This document shows, one piece after another, positions 1 through 12,905 of a stretch of 64,000 nt of DNA (position 1 is the stretch's first letter; every line of letters begins with the position of its first letter). Both the position numbers and the translations under genes were made by a program. The notes beneath the pieces were generated by a model. That model ran no database searches, was not told where the DNA came from, and saw nothing but the letters and a program-made list of their open reading frames with translations. This stretch comes from Bolinopsis microptera (taxonomy: Eukaryota > Ctenophora > Tentaculata > Lobata > Bolinopsidae). The stretch covers positions 17,701,401 to 17,765,400 of the forward strand of contig NC_087082.1 of NCBI RefSeq assembly GCF_026151205.1, read 5' to 3'.

Positions 1-404
1 ATACGGATTAGCAACACCATTCGTACAAATGACTGACAGAGTTGTCAAATTGAGCGAAAATAGTAGACATAACCAGACAGGTTTTAAATGATTATAAATA
101 TAGGTCTGCAACCAGAGATTGTCATTAAATAGACAAAACATGAAGTTCACTAATCGGTCTTTGCTATCCAAGAGCATTACTTTCCCTTCTCTAATAGCTC
201 AGATTGGACACAAATTTGACTGACAGTATCTATAAACTGACCGCTTACATTTTAGTTTTTAACTAATTAATTACAACAGTAAAAATCTATTACATTTATG
301 GAGTATTATGTATCGTGATGGAAACGTTTTATGCGGGTAAAATCCAGCCTAAACCCTGGTTCCATAACATGAAGGCCTAGTTTTAATTTGAAAAGCATAC
401 TGAC
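1..404. other. intron or downstream part of the large gene
   Basis: No further exon with matching phase and splice sites could be placed here. I see no repeat or RNA gene. Confidence 0.4.
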
Positions 405-541
405 CGACAGCAAGGCTGGCAGCTGATCCGGATCTAGCAAGTCTGTCCACGTGGGTATTAGTCTGGGAACCAATGCTGCTCTGAACCATCTTATTCTCTC
501 TGTTACTGTCACTGCTTAGGTTCCTCGCTCTGCTTGGGTGT
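405..541 (-). CDS. exon 13 (last seen) of large acidic orphan protein
   Basis: Encodes residues 1656-1701, beginning RHPSRARNLSSDSNRENK and ending RSGSAASLAV. It is Ser/Arg/Asn-rich and probably disordered. The acceptor follows CACCTCTCAATCTCCAG and the donor is G|GTCAGT. Phase 2 in fits exon 12, and phase 1 out shows the gene continues beyond position 1. No stop or polyadenylation signal is visible, so the C-terminus lies outside the window. Confidence 0.65.
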
Positions 542-713
542 CTGGAGATTGAGAGGTGGGGATCAGAGAATTTACAGGACTAGACGGTGTTGGGGACAAT
601 ATTTGGAAACTGTCATGGTGAACACGCGAGTTTGACATTCGGGTTCGGAAGATTCTCAGAATTCAGATGTATTTTGAGACTTCAATTTATAAAGATATTT
701 GTGGGCCAATTAC

Positions 714-882
714 CTGACACTGTCGGGCACGTGGTTGTCCACGTAGTTTCCATTGACTCCGAATGCGGCCTCACTGAAGGACTGACAGTAGGGGGAGGTG
801 GAGCGTGGACGGTCTTCCACTGGGTCGGGGGAGGTCTTCTTCCACGTTGGCTGGAACATTTCTGGGGTTTTTCTTGCACTCA
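714..882 (-). CDS. exon 12 of large acidic orphan protein
   Basis: Encodes residues 1600-1655. It starts SARKTPEMFQPTWKKTSP and ends with VNGNYVDNHVPDSV. Acceptor CATTCTACAG|TG and donor CAG|GTAATT are both good. Phase 1 in and phase 2 out match exons 11 and 13. The 13.6-kb intron between exons 11 and 12 is the largest in the gene and could hide a further exon that keeps the phase. Two other frames are also open here, so phase agreement decides. Confidence 0.65.
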
Positions 883-3800
883 CTGTAGAATGTAGATGGT
901 ATTAAGTTACACGCGGTTTTCCCTCTACTTGTCTCTAGCAGTTCTATCACATATGTTAAAACTAGAAAAATGGTTTTTAAACCACCCCTCCCACCCTCTG
1001 ACGTTAAGATCGTTAATCCTGTCAAAACTTCCCAGTCTAATCACGATATGGAGTACCAGCACCCTTCAAACAGCCGCCGACATTTGCCTTAAATTAAATT
1101 ATCGACAGTTTCTTTGAGATCATTTTAATTTCCGATGAACTTGTAAACCTGGTTTGAGAGTTCCATCATACAGGCCAGAATCTGTTGAAACCCAACTTCT
1201 GCTCTGTTTTGTTAGTTTGCCAGGGTGAGTTGCACACTCGCAGTCATGGCTGAAATATATTGTTTCAAGTTCCCGCACATCAAGTAGTTAGTGTTTAGTG
1301 GCTGGAAAGTGGACGTTTATGAGTATGATTGTAAATATATTCGGGCATGTTCCTGTAGAAATAACAAAACAATTCTAGTAGTTACAGAACTGCCGGAATT
1401 AAGAGATTTAGCAACAACTCAGTCGAACAGAAATGAAGAACGTATGTTAATGAGTAATGGTTAAAGCCAAAGAGAATGGACATTGGACAGCAGGACAGGG
1501 AGGACGCTGTGTAAGCCAGTATATGGAACGAAGTGTGTGTTATATATACAAACAAAGCTAACAGACCAGGTAGCCGGCCCCCCTATAGAGATTCTAATTA
1601 ACCAGTCTAATTTATTACCTTTCTCCTCCTGGATCAGCTAGATTCTCTACACTCCCTAGGTACTTTGACTCAGGTCCCGGAGAGATGGGTCTTCTTCTGC
1701 TGTCAACTGAAATGATACCAGGGTTACGGAATGCGAGTCTTGGCGGGCAGCTCTTTGGTCATAACTCTAGTGAGAGTTTTTCGGCAAAACTATAAATCGT
1801 AGATTGCACATGCCAGTCTTAGTATGTGTCATGGTAAATTGTAAGTTATGCATGTCAACAGTTTCAAATGTCGCAGTTAATTGCTAGGCGCAAAAATAAC
1901 TCTAACTTATAAGATTTAATATTTATGGGTATCGATCACTTAGTACTCAATTTTATGAATTATGCATTAAGGGTGGCACATTGAATTGATTAATATTTAC
2001 TATGTAACGGTCGCGGTAGACATGTCAATGTTCGTATTATATAACAGTAAGATAATATAAGTGAGCTCCACTATTTATAGAAATAATCGTACGTGATCAA
2101 ATAGACGACATATTATTCATAATTCCGAGATTACAGAAAAGAGAATCGATCGATTGACGATTCCTTAGAATCTTTCAGCTTACGATAGGAAGCCAATATA
2201 TTCAAGATTCCGTGATCACAAGGAAAAGAATTTATCGATTCTTTAGAATTTTAGAATTCGGCTACTTACGATAAGAAGCCGGAGTCAAATAGAACATCAA
2301 TATCTTCTAGAACAATCTACGGGGAAACACCACAGCCCCTAACCATCTAAAATCAAATGAGAGTATGACTTCCTATAGTCACAATGTATATAATGTTAAT
2401 CCGGTTTGCTCGCTGCTAATATAGGGAAAATGCAGCTTGATTTACCATACGTCGGAACCCTCCGCTGGTAATTTAAATTAACAATCACAACGCTCCTGGT
2501 CCCGCATTATCGAGCATATTTAATTAAATCGAGGTTATTATTAAACGCTAGAGTCGTCGTCCGTGAAATGAAACTTTAATCAAGAGAACATTATAATTCT
2601 GTCCGACTAACCAACCAACGGCACACAACGCAAGAAGTATAATTAAGAGATAAAACTAAACCAACTTCATGATAAAACGTAACGAAGTTTAAAACGTCTC
2701 GCTCTAAGAGTAAGCCAGTAAGTGTGGAGCTGAGACCAAGTGGAGTGGAGATAGAATATCAGGAACACATGCTGGCATGGAACATGATATCTCACATCAG
2801 CTCACACTAGCTCCCCAGTGTGAGTACCGCTACTTCTCACTTTAAATATGTGTATTATGATTTTATATGACAGGTCTTTAGGGTATAAGTATCACATAAT
2901 ATGGTGATGGTACTGTGCTTGAAAGGTATGTGCTGGTGAGTAGCCTAGCATGACAGCACTCATTATGGAGAGGGTAGAGGGATGATGAGTACTGATCATC
3001 ACAATGGTGTAGAGCTATTCAACATCCAGAGGATTGGAATTGCAAAAAGAAGATTAAAATTGCGCAAGGAACAGTCCTTACTCCTTAATCAGATAAGAAC
3101 AAGCTCAGATCATATGAATAAAATTGCACAATATTTTGATGGTGGATGGAGAAATAAATCAGGTGATTGAAAGTCTAGGGACAGCTGCACCATGTCCACA
3201 AGTTCTTGAACAATCTGAGAATTACATTAGGCGACAAGGTGGAGTCACTGGTCTTAACGGTCACCATAAGGTTAACATACGGTCACTACACGGCTACGGT
3301 TCGGTGCTTTGGTAACAATAGAATGTATATTATAACAATGTGTGTAAACTTATCGAGACAATCCAGCTTCTGTTTATTACAAGGAGGATTGCGCAGACCG
3401 AGACCCCCAGAGTCTGCGGCCCCTTAATCTATGCTGATTAGGGGTCGTACCAGGAGCCAGGGGGACTTTCCAATTCAACTGGTAACAATAGAAGATCACG
3501 AATTAAGCTGAAATAGCTGGAAAAACAATTTTACAATGATACTCCAAAATTTAAAACAGAGATGAGTCGGACGAATGAAAAGGCTAACAAAATAAATGGT
3601 TTACTTTTATAAAATAAGATAGAGCACGGTAAACGTGGTAAAGGTAGAAGGATGAGCATCTAGCCTGCTTACGTATGAGTTAATGAGCATCTAGCTGGTT
3701 ACTTTATACACTGTATCTCATGGCAAAAAGACTACCGGGGTCTCCTGACGTAATTATTATTCATGTTATACACAGAGTGGGCATCTGTAATAACTACTGT

Positions 3801-3978
3801 ACAGTGTTAAGAAACACGTAAGAGAGGAGTGTGGTATTATGAGAGGTTATGAGATGGGTGGTAGAGTTATAACTCCTGCGGTTGTCATGACTACGAGTGT
3901 TTAGTTTTACAGTTTATACTGTAATATCACGCTTCCTCTTGTCTAGACGCGTTTAAATAACAAGTAACGTCTTAAATC
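883..3978. other. intron 11 sequence, no gene recognised
   Basis: AT-rich intronic DNA. Two short open frames at 2982-3315 have no splice context and no recognisable product. I see no RNA gene. Confidence 0.4.
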
Positions 3979-4202
3979 TCATGTTTATAATATCATGTTT
4001 ATAATATCATGTTTATAATATCATGTTTATAATATCATGTTTATAATATCACGTTTATAATATCACGTTTATAATATCATGTTTATAATATCATGTTTAT
4101 AATATCATGTTTATAATATCATGTTTATAATATCATGTTTATAATATCATGTTTATAATATCATGTTTATAATATCATGTTTATAATATCATGTTTATAA
4201 TC
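3979..4202. repeat. 14-bp minisatellite
   Basis: About 16 tandem copies of ATCATGTTTATAAT. Two adjacent copies carry ATCACG instead of ATCATG. It ends sharply at a unique sequence. Confidence 0.95.
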
Positions 4203-4788
4203 CGAAACTGAATTATGATTTTCTTTACATCAAAGAAAGCGTTATAACAAACGAACAGGAATAGAACAACACGCACAATAAACTGGTATCTCTGAAGAGT
4301 AAGCTCACAATCTGAAGGATTAATCCTGTTATATATATATATAATAGGCAGGTTCTTAAAGTTATAAGATTTGTTAAGATCAGTATTAAGTTATAAGGAA
4401 CATATTAAAAGTGTTATAAGGAACATATTAAAGTTATAAGGAACATATTAAAGGTGACGAGCAACAGACGTCAAACAAGATCAAACATTAAACTGGCAAG
4501 GGGGTTAACTCATAATTAATGCAAAAGTCATAAAGACGCATAAAATACAAAGTTCAATAACTACAAAGGTAAATTATGATAATGAAACCACATCCAGTGT
4601 AAACTACAGCTGCCGTCCACGCAGTGAGAAGTTAATATAATACTCCACACTTACAACTACCGTTTACTAAAAGTATAGTTTACTATAGTTTATTGGGCGT
4701 AACTGTAGTTTAATTGAACTAGTAGAGGCACAATTAATAAACAGAGGTTATTGATACAACAGCAAATGTAACTGCAACTTAGAGAACA

Positions 4789-5422
4789 TTTAGTCCAGAA
4801 CAAAAGAAAACAACAGTCCTTATACTGTTGTTATAGGCTGAGAAATTATGTAAACGTACTAGACAAAAGGACAGGACCCTCCAATGTTAACTGTGGAGGA
4901 GGAAGTGAAAGTTAGTAGGGCGGCGTGGTTCGGGTCAACATTGAGCCGGAACAGTGATGAATAACCACCTCATTTGCTTGAATACCTCATATGAGTCGTG
5001 CTGATTGGGTACTTGTTCGGCTCTAATAGAGCTACAGACTAGTTAGCATGCAGCTGACTACCGGGCACCTAATCAGTTAATGAGGTGGTCAGTCGATCCT
5101 GCAGCTGCTGAGCCTTGAAACTTTGGGACTCGGTTTCAAATTCTGAACACGAGGAAATATTTTTAAATGGAAAAAATGTCCTAAGTTCTTTAATAAATCA
5201 AATCAGTGCCTATCTGACTGAGGCGTGGATTGGCCAACTGAAAAAGTTCCTAAAGAAGTTTAGTCCCAAACAAAAGAAAACAAAAGAAATCACAACAGTC
5301 CTTAAGAGATTGAGAAATTGTGTATACGTAGACAAAAGGGCAGGTCCCCAGTGTTACCAGTGGTAAGCGGAAGTGAAAGTGAGTCTAGGGCGGCGTGGTT
5401 CGGGTCAACTTTCAGCCGGAAC
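4789..5422 (+). repeat. diverged direct duplication (4789-4953 and 5259-5422)
   Basis: Two direct copies of about 165 bp. Each runs from TTTAGTCC through CAAAAGAAAACAA to GGCGGCGTGGTTCGGGTCAA and AGCCGGAAC. They are clearly related but diverged by substitutions and indels. Neither has a coding frame I can support. It may be an old dispersed element inserted twice or a local duplication. Confidence 0.7.
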
Positions 5423-5999
5423 TAACACGACAATTAAAACTAACAAGACTGTTAGTTGTTACTTCAGTGGTTCTTTGAAGAGGAGCCTTTATATCAATAA
5501 CTAAGAGTCGAACTTTAGGGTTTGTCGAACTACAGAGCATGTCGTACGTGTACCTAAATAAATAATAAGCTGCGTACAAAGAGCGACGGAAAATCCTTGA
5601 ACCTAACGAAAGTGTAGCTAAAAATAATTCAGGACTGACATATTACATAATACCTGAGCTACGGAAACTGAAGATGACGTTCGTAAATCTATAAATTAAA
5701 TTAAGGGCCTCAACTGAGTAAGTGTAATTGAGTTGTTATTTTAAGGTCACGTAACTCCCTATTAGCTCTGTAGTGCCCAACAAAAAGGGCGGGCGTTTTA
5801 AAATGTAACATCGGGAACAAATATTGTGTGGATCAGATGCAGGTATACCGGGATATGGGTATAGTGTGAACCTACAATGTCATGGTGATAACCAGCATGA
5901 TAACGGTAACAGTGATAACCGGGGATCGGATATTTGCTAGTATACTGGACGGTAATTGTTAATCGGACATATCTAAAACTTAAAAGTACTGCTGAGTAT

Positions 6000-7096
6000 T
6001 AGTCTATCCATTATCGGTATGAAATCTTTTATCTAGATAAACAGATAAAGATTTAGGTTTTATCTAGATAAAACCGATAAAACCGATAATTTTTCTGCTG
6101 AAGGCCAAAGCCAAAATGTTTTCCAAATTTCGCAAAAACTAATTGTCGACTTTTATTACTGTTTACCAGTAATCTTGCTAAAGTACCACTTCCTTTCTTT
6201 CGAAAATATTAGAGCATCAGTTTTCTTCTCCGGGGAGCAGAAGTGCACCAGTTTTCTTCAAAACAGTAGACCAACGGTTTTCTTCTCCTAAGAACAGTAG
6301 TGTACCAGTTCTCTTCAAAACAGTAGACTAAGGGTTTCCTTCTCCTGAGAACAGTAGTGTACTACCAGTTCTCTTCAAAACAGTAGACCAACGGTTTCCT
6401 TCTCCTGAGAACAGTAACGCACTATTTCTCTTCAAAACAGTAGACCCCACCGGTTTTCTTCTCCTGAGAACAGTAACGCAATAGTTCTCTTCAAAACAGT
6501 AGACCACCGGTTTCCTTCTCATGAGAACAGTAGTGCACCAGTTTTCTTCAAAACAGTAGACCAAGGGTTTCCTTCTCCTGAGAACAGTAGTAACTTGGAG
6601 CAACAGATTCCTTCTCCTGAAAACAATGTTTCACGCCCAGAACACTTACAGAATTAAATTGAGTGCCCTGCCGGTATTTTTTACTCTTGTTAACAGTTAC
6701 ATGCTCGTTCCCGTCTCCAGAATGATTATAAGGTAAAACGCCAGCACCCTCAAGAGAACAATGTCAATAACCTTCTCTGGATTTCAACAGTTCATGCAGT
6801 TCAACAGTTCCATAGGTATTAGGTATACAAATGTAAATTAACCTCTTAAGCTCACATCTAAGTAAACTACCTCTTCTATCATACTAGAAGACGTTTGGGA
6901 CTGTTTCTTGGATTACTTGGGAAGGCAAAAACACTAATATTTCTTTACAATTTTACGGTATTGAGGCAGCATTTTCGGTAATATCTAGTGAATTTTTATA
7001 CCGATAAAAATATGTTTTATCTAGATAAACAGATAACTTTTTTTAACGAATTATCGGAGATAATTATCGGTTACGATTATCGGAGTGGATAGCCTA
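6000..7096. mobile_element. non-autonomous hAT-like element with 8-bp target duplication
   Basis: The left end is TAGTCTATCCATTATCGG and the right end, reverse-complemented, is TAGGCTATCCACTCCGATAA. The element is flanked on both sides by CTGAGTAT (5992-5999 and 7097-7104), an exact 8-bp target site duplication. An 8-bp duplication with TAG-starting terminal repeats fits hAT-type transposition. Subterminal TTATCTAGATAA palindromes occur near both ends. No transposase frame is present, so it would need help in trans. A 60-bp minisatellite lies inside. Confidence 0.8.
6205..6625. repeat. about 60-bp minisatellite inside the hAT-like element
   Basis: About seven imperfect copies containing CCAGTTCTCTTCAAAACAG and TTCTCCTGAGAACAGTA. 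The 91-codon minus-strand open frame across it is a by-product of the repeat. Confidence 0.9.
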
Positions 7097-7469
7097 CTGA
7101 GTATCGTGCTTCGTTTAGTCGCATCCTGGTAAACACAGGTACTCTGTAGTATAGACATTTAGTTTTTATAAACATTATCCAAGAATTATAAATACCTGAT
7201 TTACTAAGTATTTATACTATAACTAAGAACATTATTTATTCATTGGTATATATATACTATATTATACATAATATATAAATAACCACTTCTCTAATATTTA
7301 AGTATATGTTTAAAGAGTTACATATTGAACAGTATATATATATATATTTGAGACATTCAGTGAAACAGTAAAACACGAAATTCACATTAAGCTATCGATT
7401 GTGTAATCTTTACATGTCTCATTCTCAAATTATTTGTTATATAGTAGTGTTGAAAGTATTAAAACTTTC

Positions 7470-7785
7470 AACATATATATACAACATATGTGTAAGTATG
7501 TATAATATGTATATAACATATTAGTTAGGGCAAGAGTTGATTTTTCTGTGAACAAATTCGTAACAAAGGTTTGTCTACAGGAATGTGTTGTCCATAGTCC
7601 CAGGAACCACAAAAAAAAACCGTCCAGCTGAAACTTTTGGGCAAAAATTTCAGCAATTCTTGCCCTAACTATATGTATAAGTATGTATAATATGTATATA
7701 ACATATGTATAAGTATGTATAATATGTATATAACATATGTACATTGTACAAGTCTGTATAATATGTATAAATCAAACCTGCCCAA
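7470..7785. repeat. AT-rich TATGTATAA-type repeat clusters
   Basis: Two clusters (7470-7525 and 7672-7775) of alternating TATGTATAA and TATGTATATAACA units, separated by about 140 bp. That spacer is bounded by near-inverted GCAAGAGTTG / CAATTCTTGC sequence. It may be a small palindromic insert within a microsatellite. Confidence 0.6.
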
Positions 7786-10700
7786 GCTAGAGAGCCATGG
7801 CAGGGCCAGCAGGCAAGGCCCGGACCAAAACACACTGAACCATTGGGTATAAAAAATAACAATATGGAAAAATATTAACAATAATAAAGGTATAAAGAAA
7901 GTATAAAGGAAGGAAAAACCGGGGCCTCTCCACTAATATACTCAACAGTCAACAGTATAGCAGTGTTTACTATTTACCTCTGTTAAGACAAATATAGTCA
8001 CTAATACCGATTACCGATGCCCAAGTTTAATTCAGAAAGCACACGGCTGTGTATCAGCGCTTTTCCTCGACAAATGAGACGCACCCTTACATGCTACAGT
8101 CAACAGTGTGTCCCAGAAAAGGGGTATTAACACTTGTCACTTGGTTGCCTTTATTTGGAACACCCTGTATATTACATTACTAAAGATAGTATTAAATAAG
8201 TTATTAAACAAGAACAGCTGTGTTGTGACCACGACTAACACAGTTGAAATCATCAGTAATAATAGTTTAATCAAGAACTAACAAGATTTAATCATCAGAA
8301 CGCAGCTAGCCTTAAAACAAACTGAAACAACTTAACAGAGATGGATCTAGCGGAAATAAAATCTCTGAATAGTAATGCAAAGATTTAATTATGTATTCAA
8401 TGTCTTTGTGTACCGATTCTTTCTAGCAGAAGAATCTATTAAATCCCATATTTCTCAGTTCCATAGAATGATGACTTGAATTGCAGCTGCACTAGCTTAC
8501 TGGACTATAGTTGGTGGTTGCTATGCTACCATGCTAGCAGTAGTGATTAAACTTTTAACCAAATGGGGAAACTAATTTTCTTCAGAATGAAGAGCACTGA
8601 TGTTATAAATAATCCTGCATTTTTAACGTTTTCAAAGTAATCCTGCTACAAGAAAGTGGTGCTCATTTGAAATGTTAAACTTTTTTCCGATAAGCCCTAA
8701 GATTTAAATGTTTCAATAATCAATTGCTAGCTCTTTCGTCTCCCATCACTTCTCATGGGAACTGGTCGGTGACAGCCGAGGGCATACAATAACCAAAACA
8801 CTAGAATCATGTTGGAAATAGCTAATAGGCATGTTTGGGAATGTTTGACATGTTTGGGAATGATGCTTGCTTGCTCTCCCGTGAAGTTAACTGCACTCTT
8901 GCAAGCGGGACCTTGCGTTCCTCTTCACGGGGGTGCCCTCAGATTGTTCATGTTTGAAGCCCTCCGCGATACCTCGTGACCCACCCTGATGTTCCTACTG
9001 GCGCCGTTAGACTTTGTGAATGTTACGATGGACACTCACGCCTTCTTACTTTTAAACTGATCGCTAAAAACTTAAGTGTCACAAATTTTAGTGAGCGATT
9101 TTTTCTTTTTTGTTCATTTTCAATTTTGTAACTACATTTTGTACTGGTAGACCACCCTTGTAGACCGTTTACATAAAAAGGGTGACTTGCAATCTAATCG
9201 GAGGCTATTGTTTGACGGTGTAACAACTGTTGGAGTTCCTCTTCTCTGTACGGTACAAGTTGGCAGAATTTTCCTTTTAAAGGACGAATAGTAATAATCT
9301 AGTAATTATAATCTACACGGAAAACAGTAAACAATTATTACCATATAATTCAATAGATTAAATTTTATGTTATTTTCCCATGTGAGCATGTGGTTACTGG
9401 CTGCAGCTCATGCTTTTCATCCCTACATTTCTCCACTATTTTAAAAATAGTAGAGAGATGGTTCTTATACAACCCGAAATAAAACGTGTGTGAACCTACA
9501 GAACGGTGAAAGCTGTTCCTACAAAACGTTGAAAACTGTTCTTTCAGAACAGTATCTCAATTGACTGAGTTGTGGTGATGATTTATCTGGTAAAATCGTC
9601 AAATTGTTGCGAAGTGAGACAGATAGTAACTATAAATCCCACTAAAGCGTTATTCGACATTTTAATGACATCTCAATTATAAACGTTTACCAGGATACTT
9701 CCTTGCCTCACTGTGGTGCTGTATTCTGTATAAGTATTGGAAGTGGAAGCTCACCGATCAGTGACGAGTAATTATATTATCACAGTAAACGGTTAATGAT
9801 GATGAACGTGATTACAATAATACCCATGCTATTGCTGCACCTTTTTTCGGGGTGTCACGCAACTTATATAACCAATTTTGAGATAAAGTTGGGTATTTTT
9901 GGGTTTTCATTGGAAAAAACGTTAGCATTGATATTATTTACACCTACATTCATTTGAGATCAAGTTATATATTATCCTCCATCATTCCCATTATCAAATA
10001 TCATATGTTTCATTTGTATCATGTATTTTTGTGTTCTTAAATAATTGAACATAAAGTTACAAAAACAAGAGAAAAAACCAAAAAAAGCCCAACCCCAAAA
10101 TGGGGATTTGAGGTAAAATGGGTTATTTGGGGTTGGACACCCCCAAATTAGTTAATGTCAAAATGCTTGTTAGATTTTGTATTTAATTTGCATTTATTGT
10201 GGTAATTTTTACCATGATAATTTAATTCCTTTGTATTTGCGTTTAATTATGCTAACGAATTTTATACCGTTATGAATTATTTAAATATTTGTGATTAGCG
10301 CCTTATAAATAATTTAGGCGCATCGTAACCTCCTATTCGTTACACGCGATGTTCCACATGATTTCGTTTGTTGTAATTGGTTACATTTGGCAGATGTGTA
10401 ACGTGATGACTGATGAAGTATATCTAAGCTACATAATAATATGGAGTTCAAAACCTCCAGGTTCACTTAGCGACAATGTTAAAATAACCATGAAGAAGAA
10501 CAACTGCACGGTATGTACAGTCATCGGGCCGGTTGGTGGCCGTGTAGTTTGCTACTAAAGGTTCGGGCTTATACTCGCAGAACAATCAAACTGAGTGAGC
10601 TGAACTACCATTCATTCAACGATCCGATAGTCTAAGTCCATATTAGATTCCTTATGTTCATTTCCGATCACATGATACCTGTCATCATGTTAACTGATTA

Positions 10701-12128
10701 CTATATCCAATGTCTGTAAATGTTGTTGCTTTTGTTTGATTGCGCACCAATAAGGCTTCAAGCTGGAAACCTCATATATTACGCATTGCGTACAACTGTG
10801 GTTAAAACTTAAAAGTCCTTACATAATGACGTGTAAACAGTCACAAAATCTGCACCTTCTAGATTATTCCCGTATTATATCAGCTCTTGTGTAAAATATA
10901 ATAAAACGAAAATACGAAACTTAAAATGTATAATTGTGTATTAGACAATCATCACGTGATGGTTACAACATAAGGAGGGTTTGAAAGCACTGGCCTCACG
11001 AGACTGCACCATCGGTGAAAAGGTATAAAAATACTTCTATCATCTCTGCTAATTGCTCATTGGTAGACACTCCTATACTTTAAAGAATACGTTCTATTAT
11101 AATTGTAAAACAAAAGGAATAACAACGTTATATTTATGATGTAATTACTTTAAATTAATTACACAACATAAACTACTTACCTTGCATTTAAATTTACAAC
11201 CGCTCGCTCTCCAATAAGTTACTTTGTCAAGCTTTTTTATACTGTTTTCAGGTTCATTTATATCCGCATAATATGACGATGGTATTAACCCACATCTTTA
11301 ATCTTAAACGGTTTCACCAGACGGTTACTTGCGTCACTTTTATGATGGTATTTAGTAATATCAGTAATATTTTGAATTCTCTCTCCCTCTCTCGGTTACG
11401 GTCAACGGACTCTATCCTCCTACGGTAAGCGGGAAGCCTTCTGCCCACAGAATACAACTCCTGCTAGCTACGCGCCAGGACTCCCAAAGTATATACATAA
11501 TCATAAACAAGTTGTGCAATTCTTCTAAAAATTTCAAAACTATTCGCGAATCGAGGTTTGAAAAAACAATTCGGCATTTTCATAATGAAATTTTTGATAA
11601 ATTGGTCAATTCAACAAATGAATCTCGGTATATGTATGATAAATGTTTAAAAACAAAAAATAAAATAAAAGTTACAATGGGTAAAAATAAATTATATTGA
11701 TCGTCACATTGTAAAAAAAACAAACATTATTTTTAATTTTTCCGAAATTAGGACGATTACCGATCATGTTCTCAGTGACCAAATTAGCAAACAATAAATT
11801 TTTGTCTTTAAGTAGCAAAATTGTAAAATTGTTCGAGCACTTTTTTTGGCTGGGTAGAATTGCTTATTAAATGCTTTTGTCAAAATGACAAAATACATAA
11901 ATATCGGTGTCTGTCTCTTGACACCACTTTAGAGTTAAATATTTCCCTGCTAATTCTTGGAACCGTTTTGTTAATGCGTCACGATCCTTCCACTAACTCA
12001 TCTTAACAAAGAACATAACGAACAATATTATCTCAAATATTCCCTCAGCTTGATTTCCGAGAATTCTTTAATTTCAATATTCTCTCTCTTGCTCTCTTTA
12101 ACTGCGAGAATGACAGGTACCGACATAC
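7786..12128. other. intron 11 sequence, no gene recognised
   Basis: AT-rich DNA. The string GGAACACCCTGTATA near 8157 resembles a transposon terminus seen in many invertebrates, but no partner end was found. 11905-11930 contains TCTCTTGACACCACTTTAG, a possible fragment of the family at 15896-16200. Nothing else supportable. Confidence 0.35.
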
Positions 12129-12905
12129 TAATTACTACCACTATAAGAGCATAGTTACTAATTACTATAAGAGCATAGTTACTACCACTATAAGAGCATA
12201 GTTACTACCACTATAAGAGCATAGTTACTAATTACTATAAGAGCATAGTTACTACCACTATAAGAGCATAGTTACTACCACTATAAGAGCATAGTTACTA
12301 ATTACTATAAGAGCATAGTTACTAATTACTATAAGAGCATAGTTACTAATTACTATAAGAGCATAGTTACTACCACTATAAGAGCATAGTTACTACCACT
12401 ATAAGAGCATAGTTACTAATTACTATAAGAGCATAGTTACTAATTACTATAAGAGCATAGTTACTACCACTATAAGAGCATAGTTACTAATTACTATAAG
12501 AGCATAGTTACTACCACTATAAGAGCATAGTTACTACCACTATAAGAGCATAGTTACTAATTACTATAAGAGCATAGTTACTACCACTATAAGAGCATAG
12601 TTACTAATTACTATAAGAGCATAGTTACTACCACTATAAGAGCATAGTTACTAATTACTATAAGAGCATAGTTACTACCACTATAAGAGCATAGTTACTA
12701 CCACTATAAGAGCATAGTTACTACCACTATAAGAGCATAGTTACTAATTACTATAAGAGCATAGTTACTACCACTATAAGAGCATAGTTACTACCACTAT
12801 AAGAGCATAGTTACTAATTACTATAAGAGCATAGTTACTACCACTATAAGAGCATAGTTACTACCACTATAAGAGCATAGTTACTACCACTATAAGAGCA
12901 CAGTT
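12129..12905. repeat. 23/24-bp minisatellite with two unit types
   Basis: About 33 tandem units built on ATAAGAGCATAGTTACTA, joined by either CCACT or ATTACT. The two unit types alternate irregularly, which suggests local amplification and gene conversion. Confidence 0.95.

Noticed and set aside
2982..3427. Plus-strand frames of 62-73 codons with some charged, helical-looking sequence
   Set aside because: They overlap in different frames, have no splice sites and no recognisable family.
6328..6603. Minus-strand 91-codon open frame
   Set aside because: It is produced by the 60-bp minisatellite within the hAT-like element.
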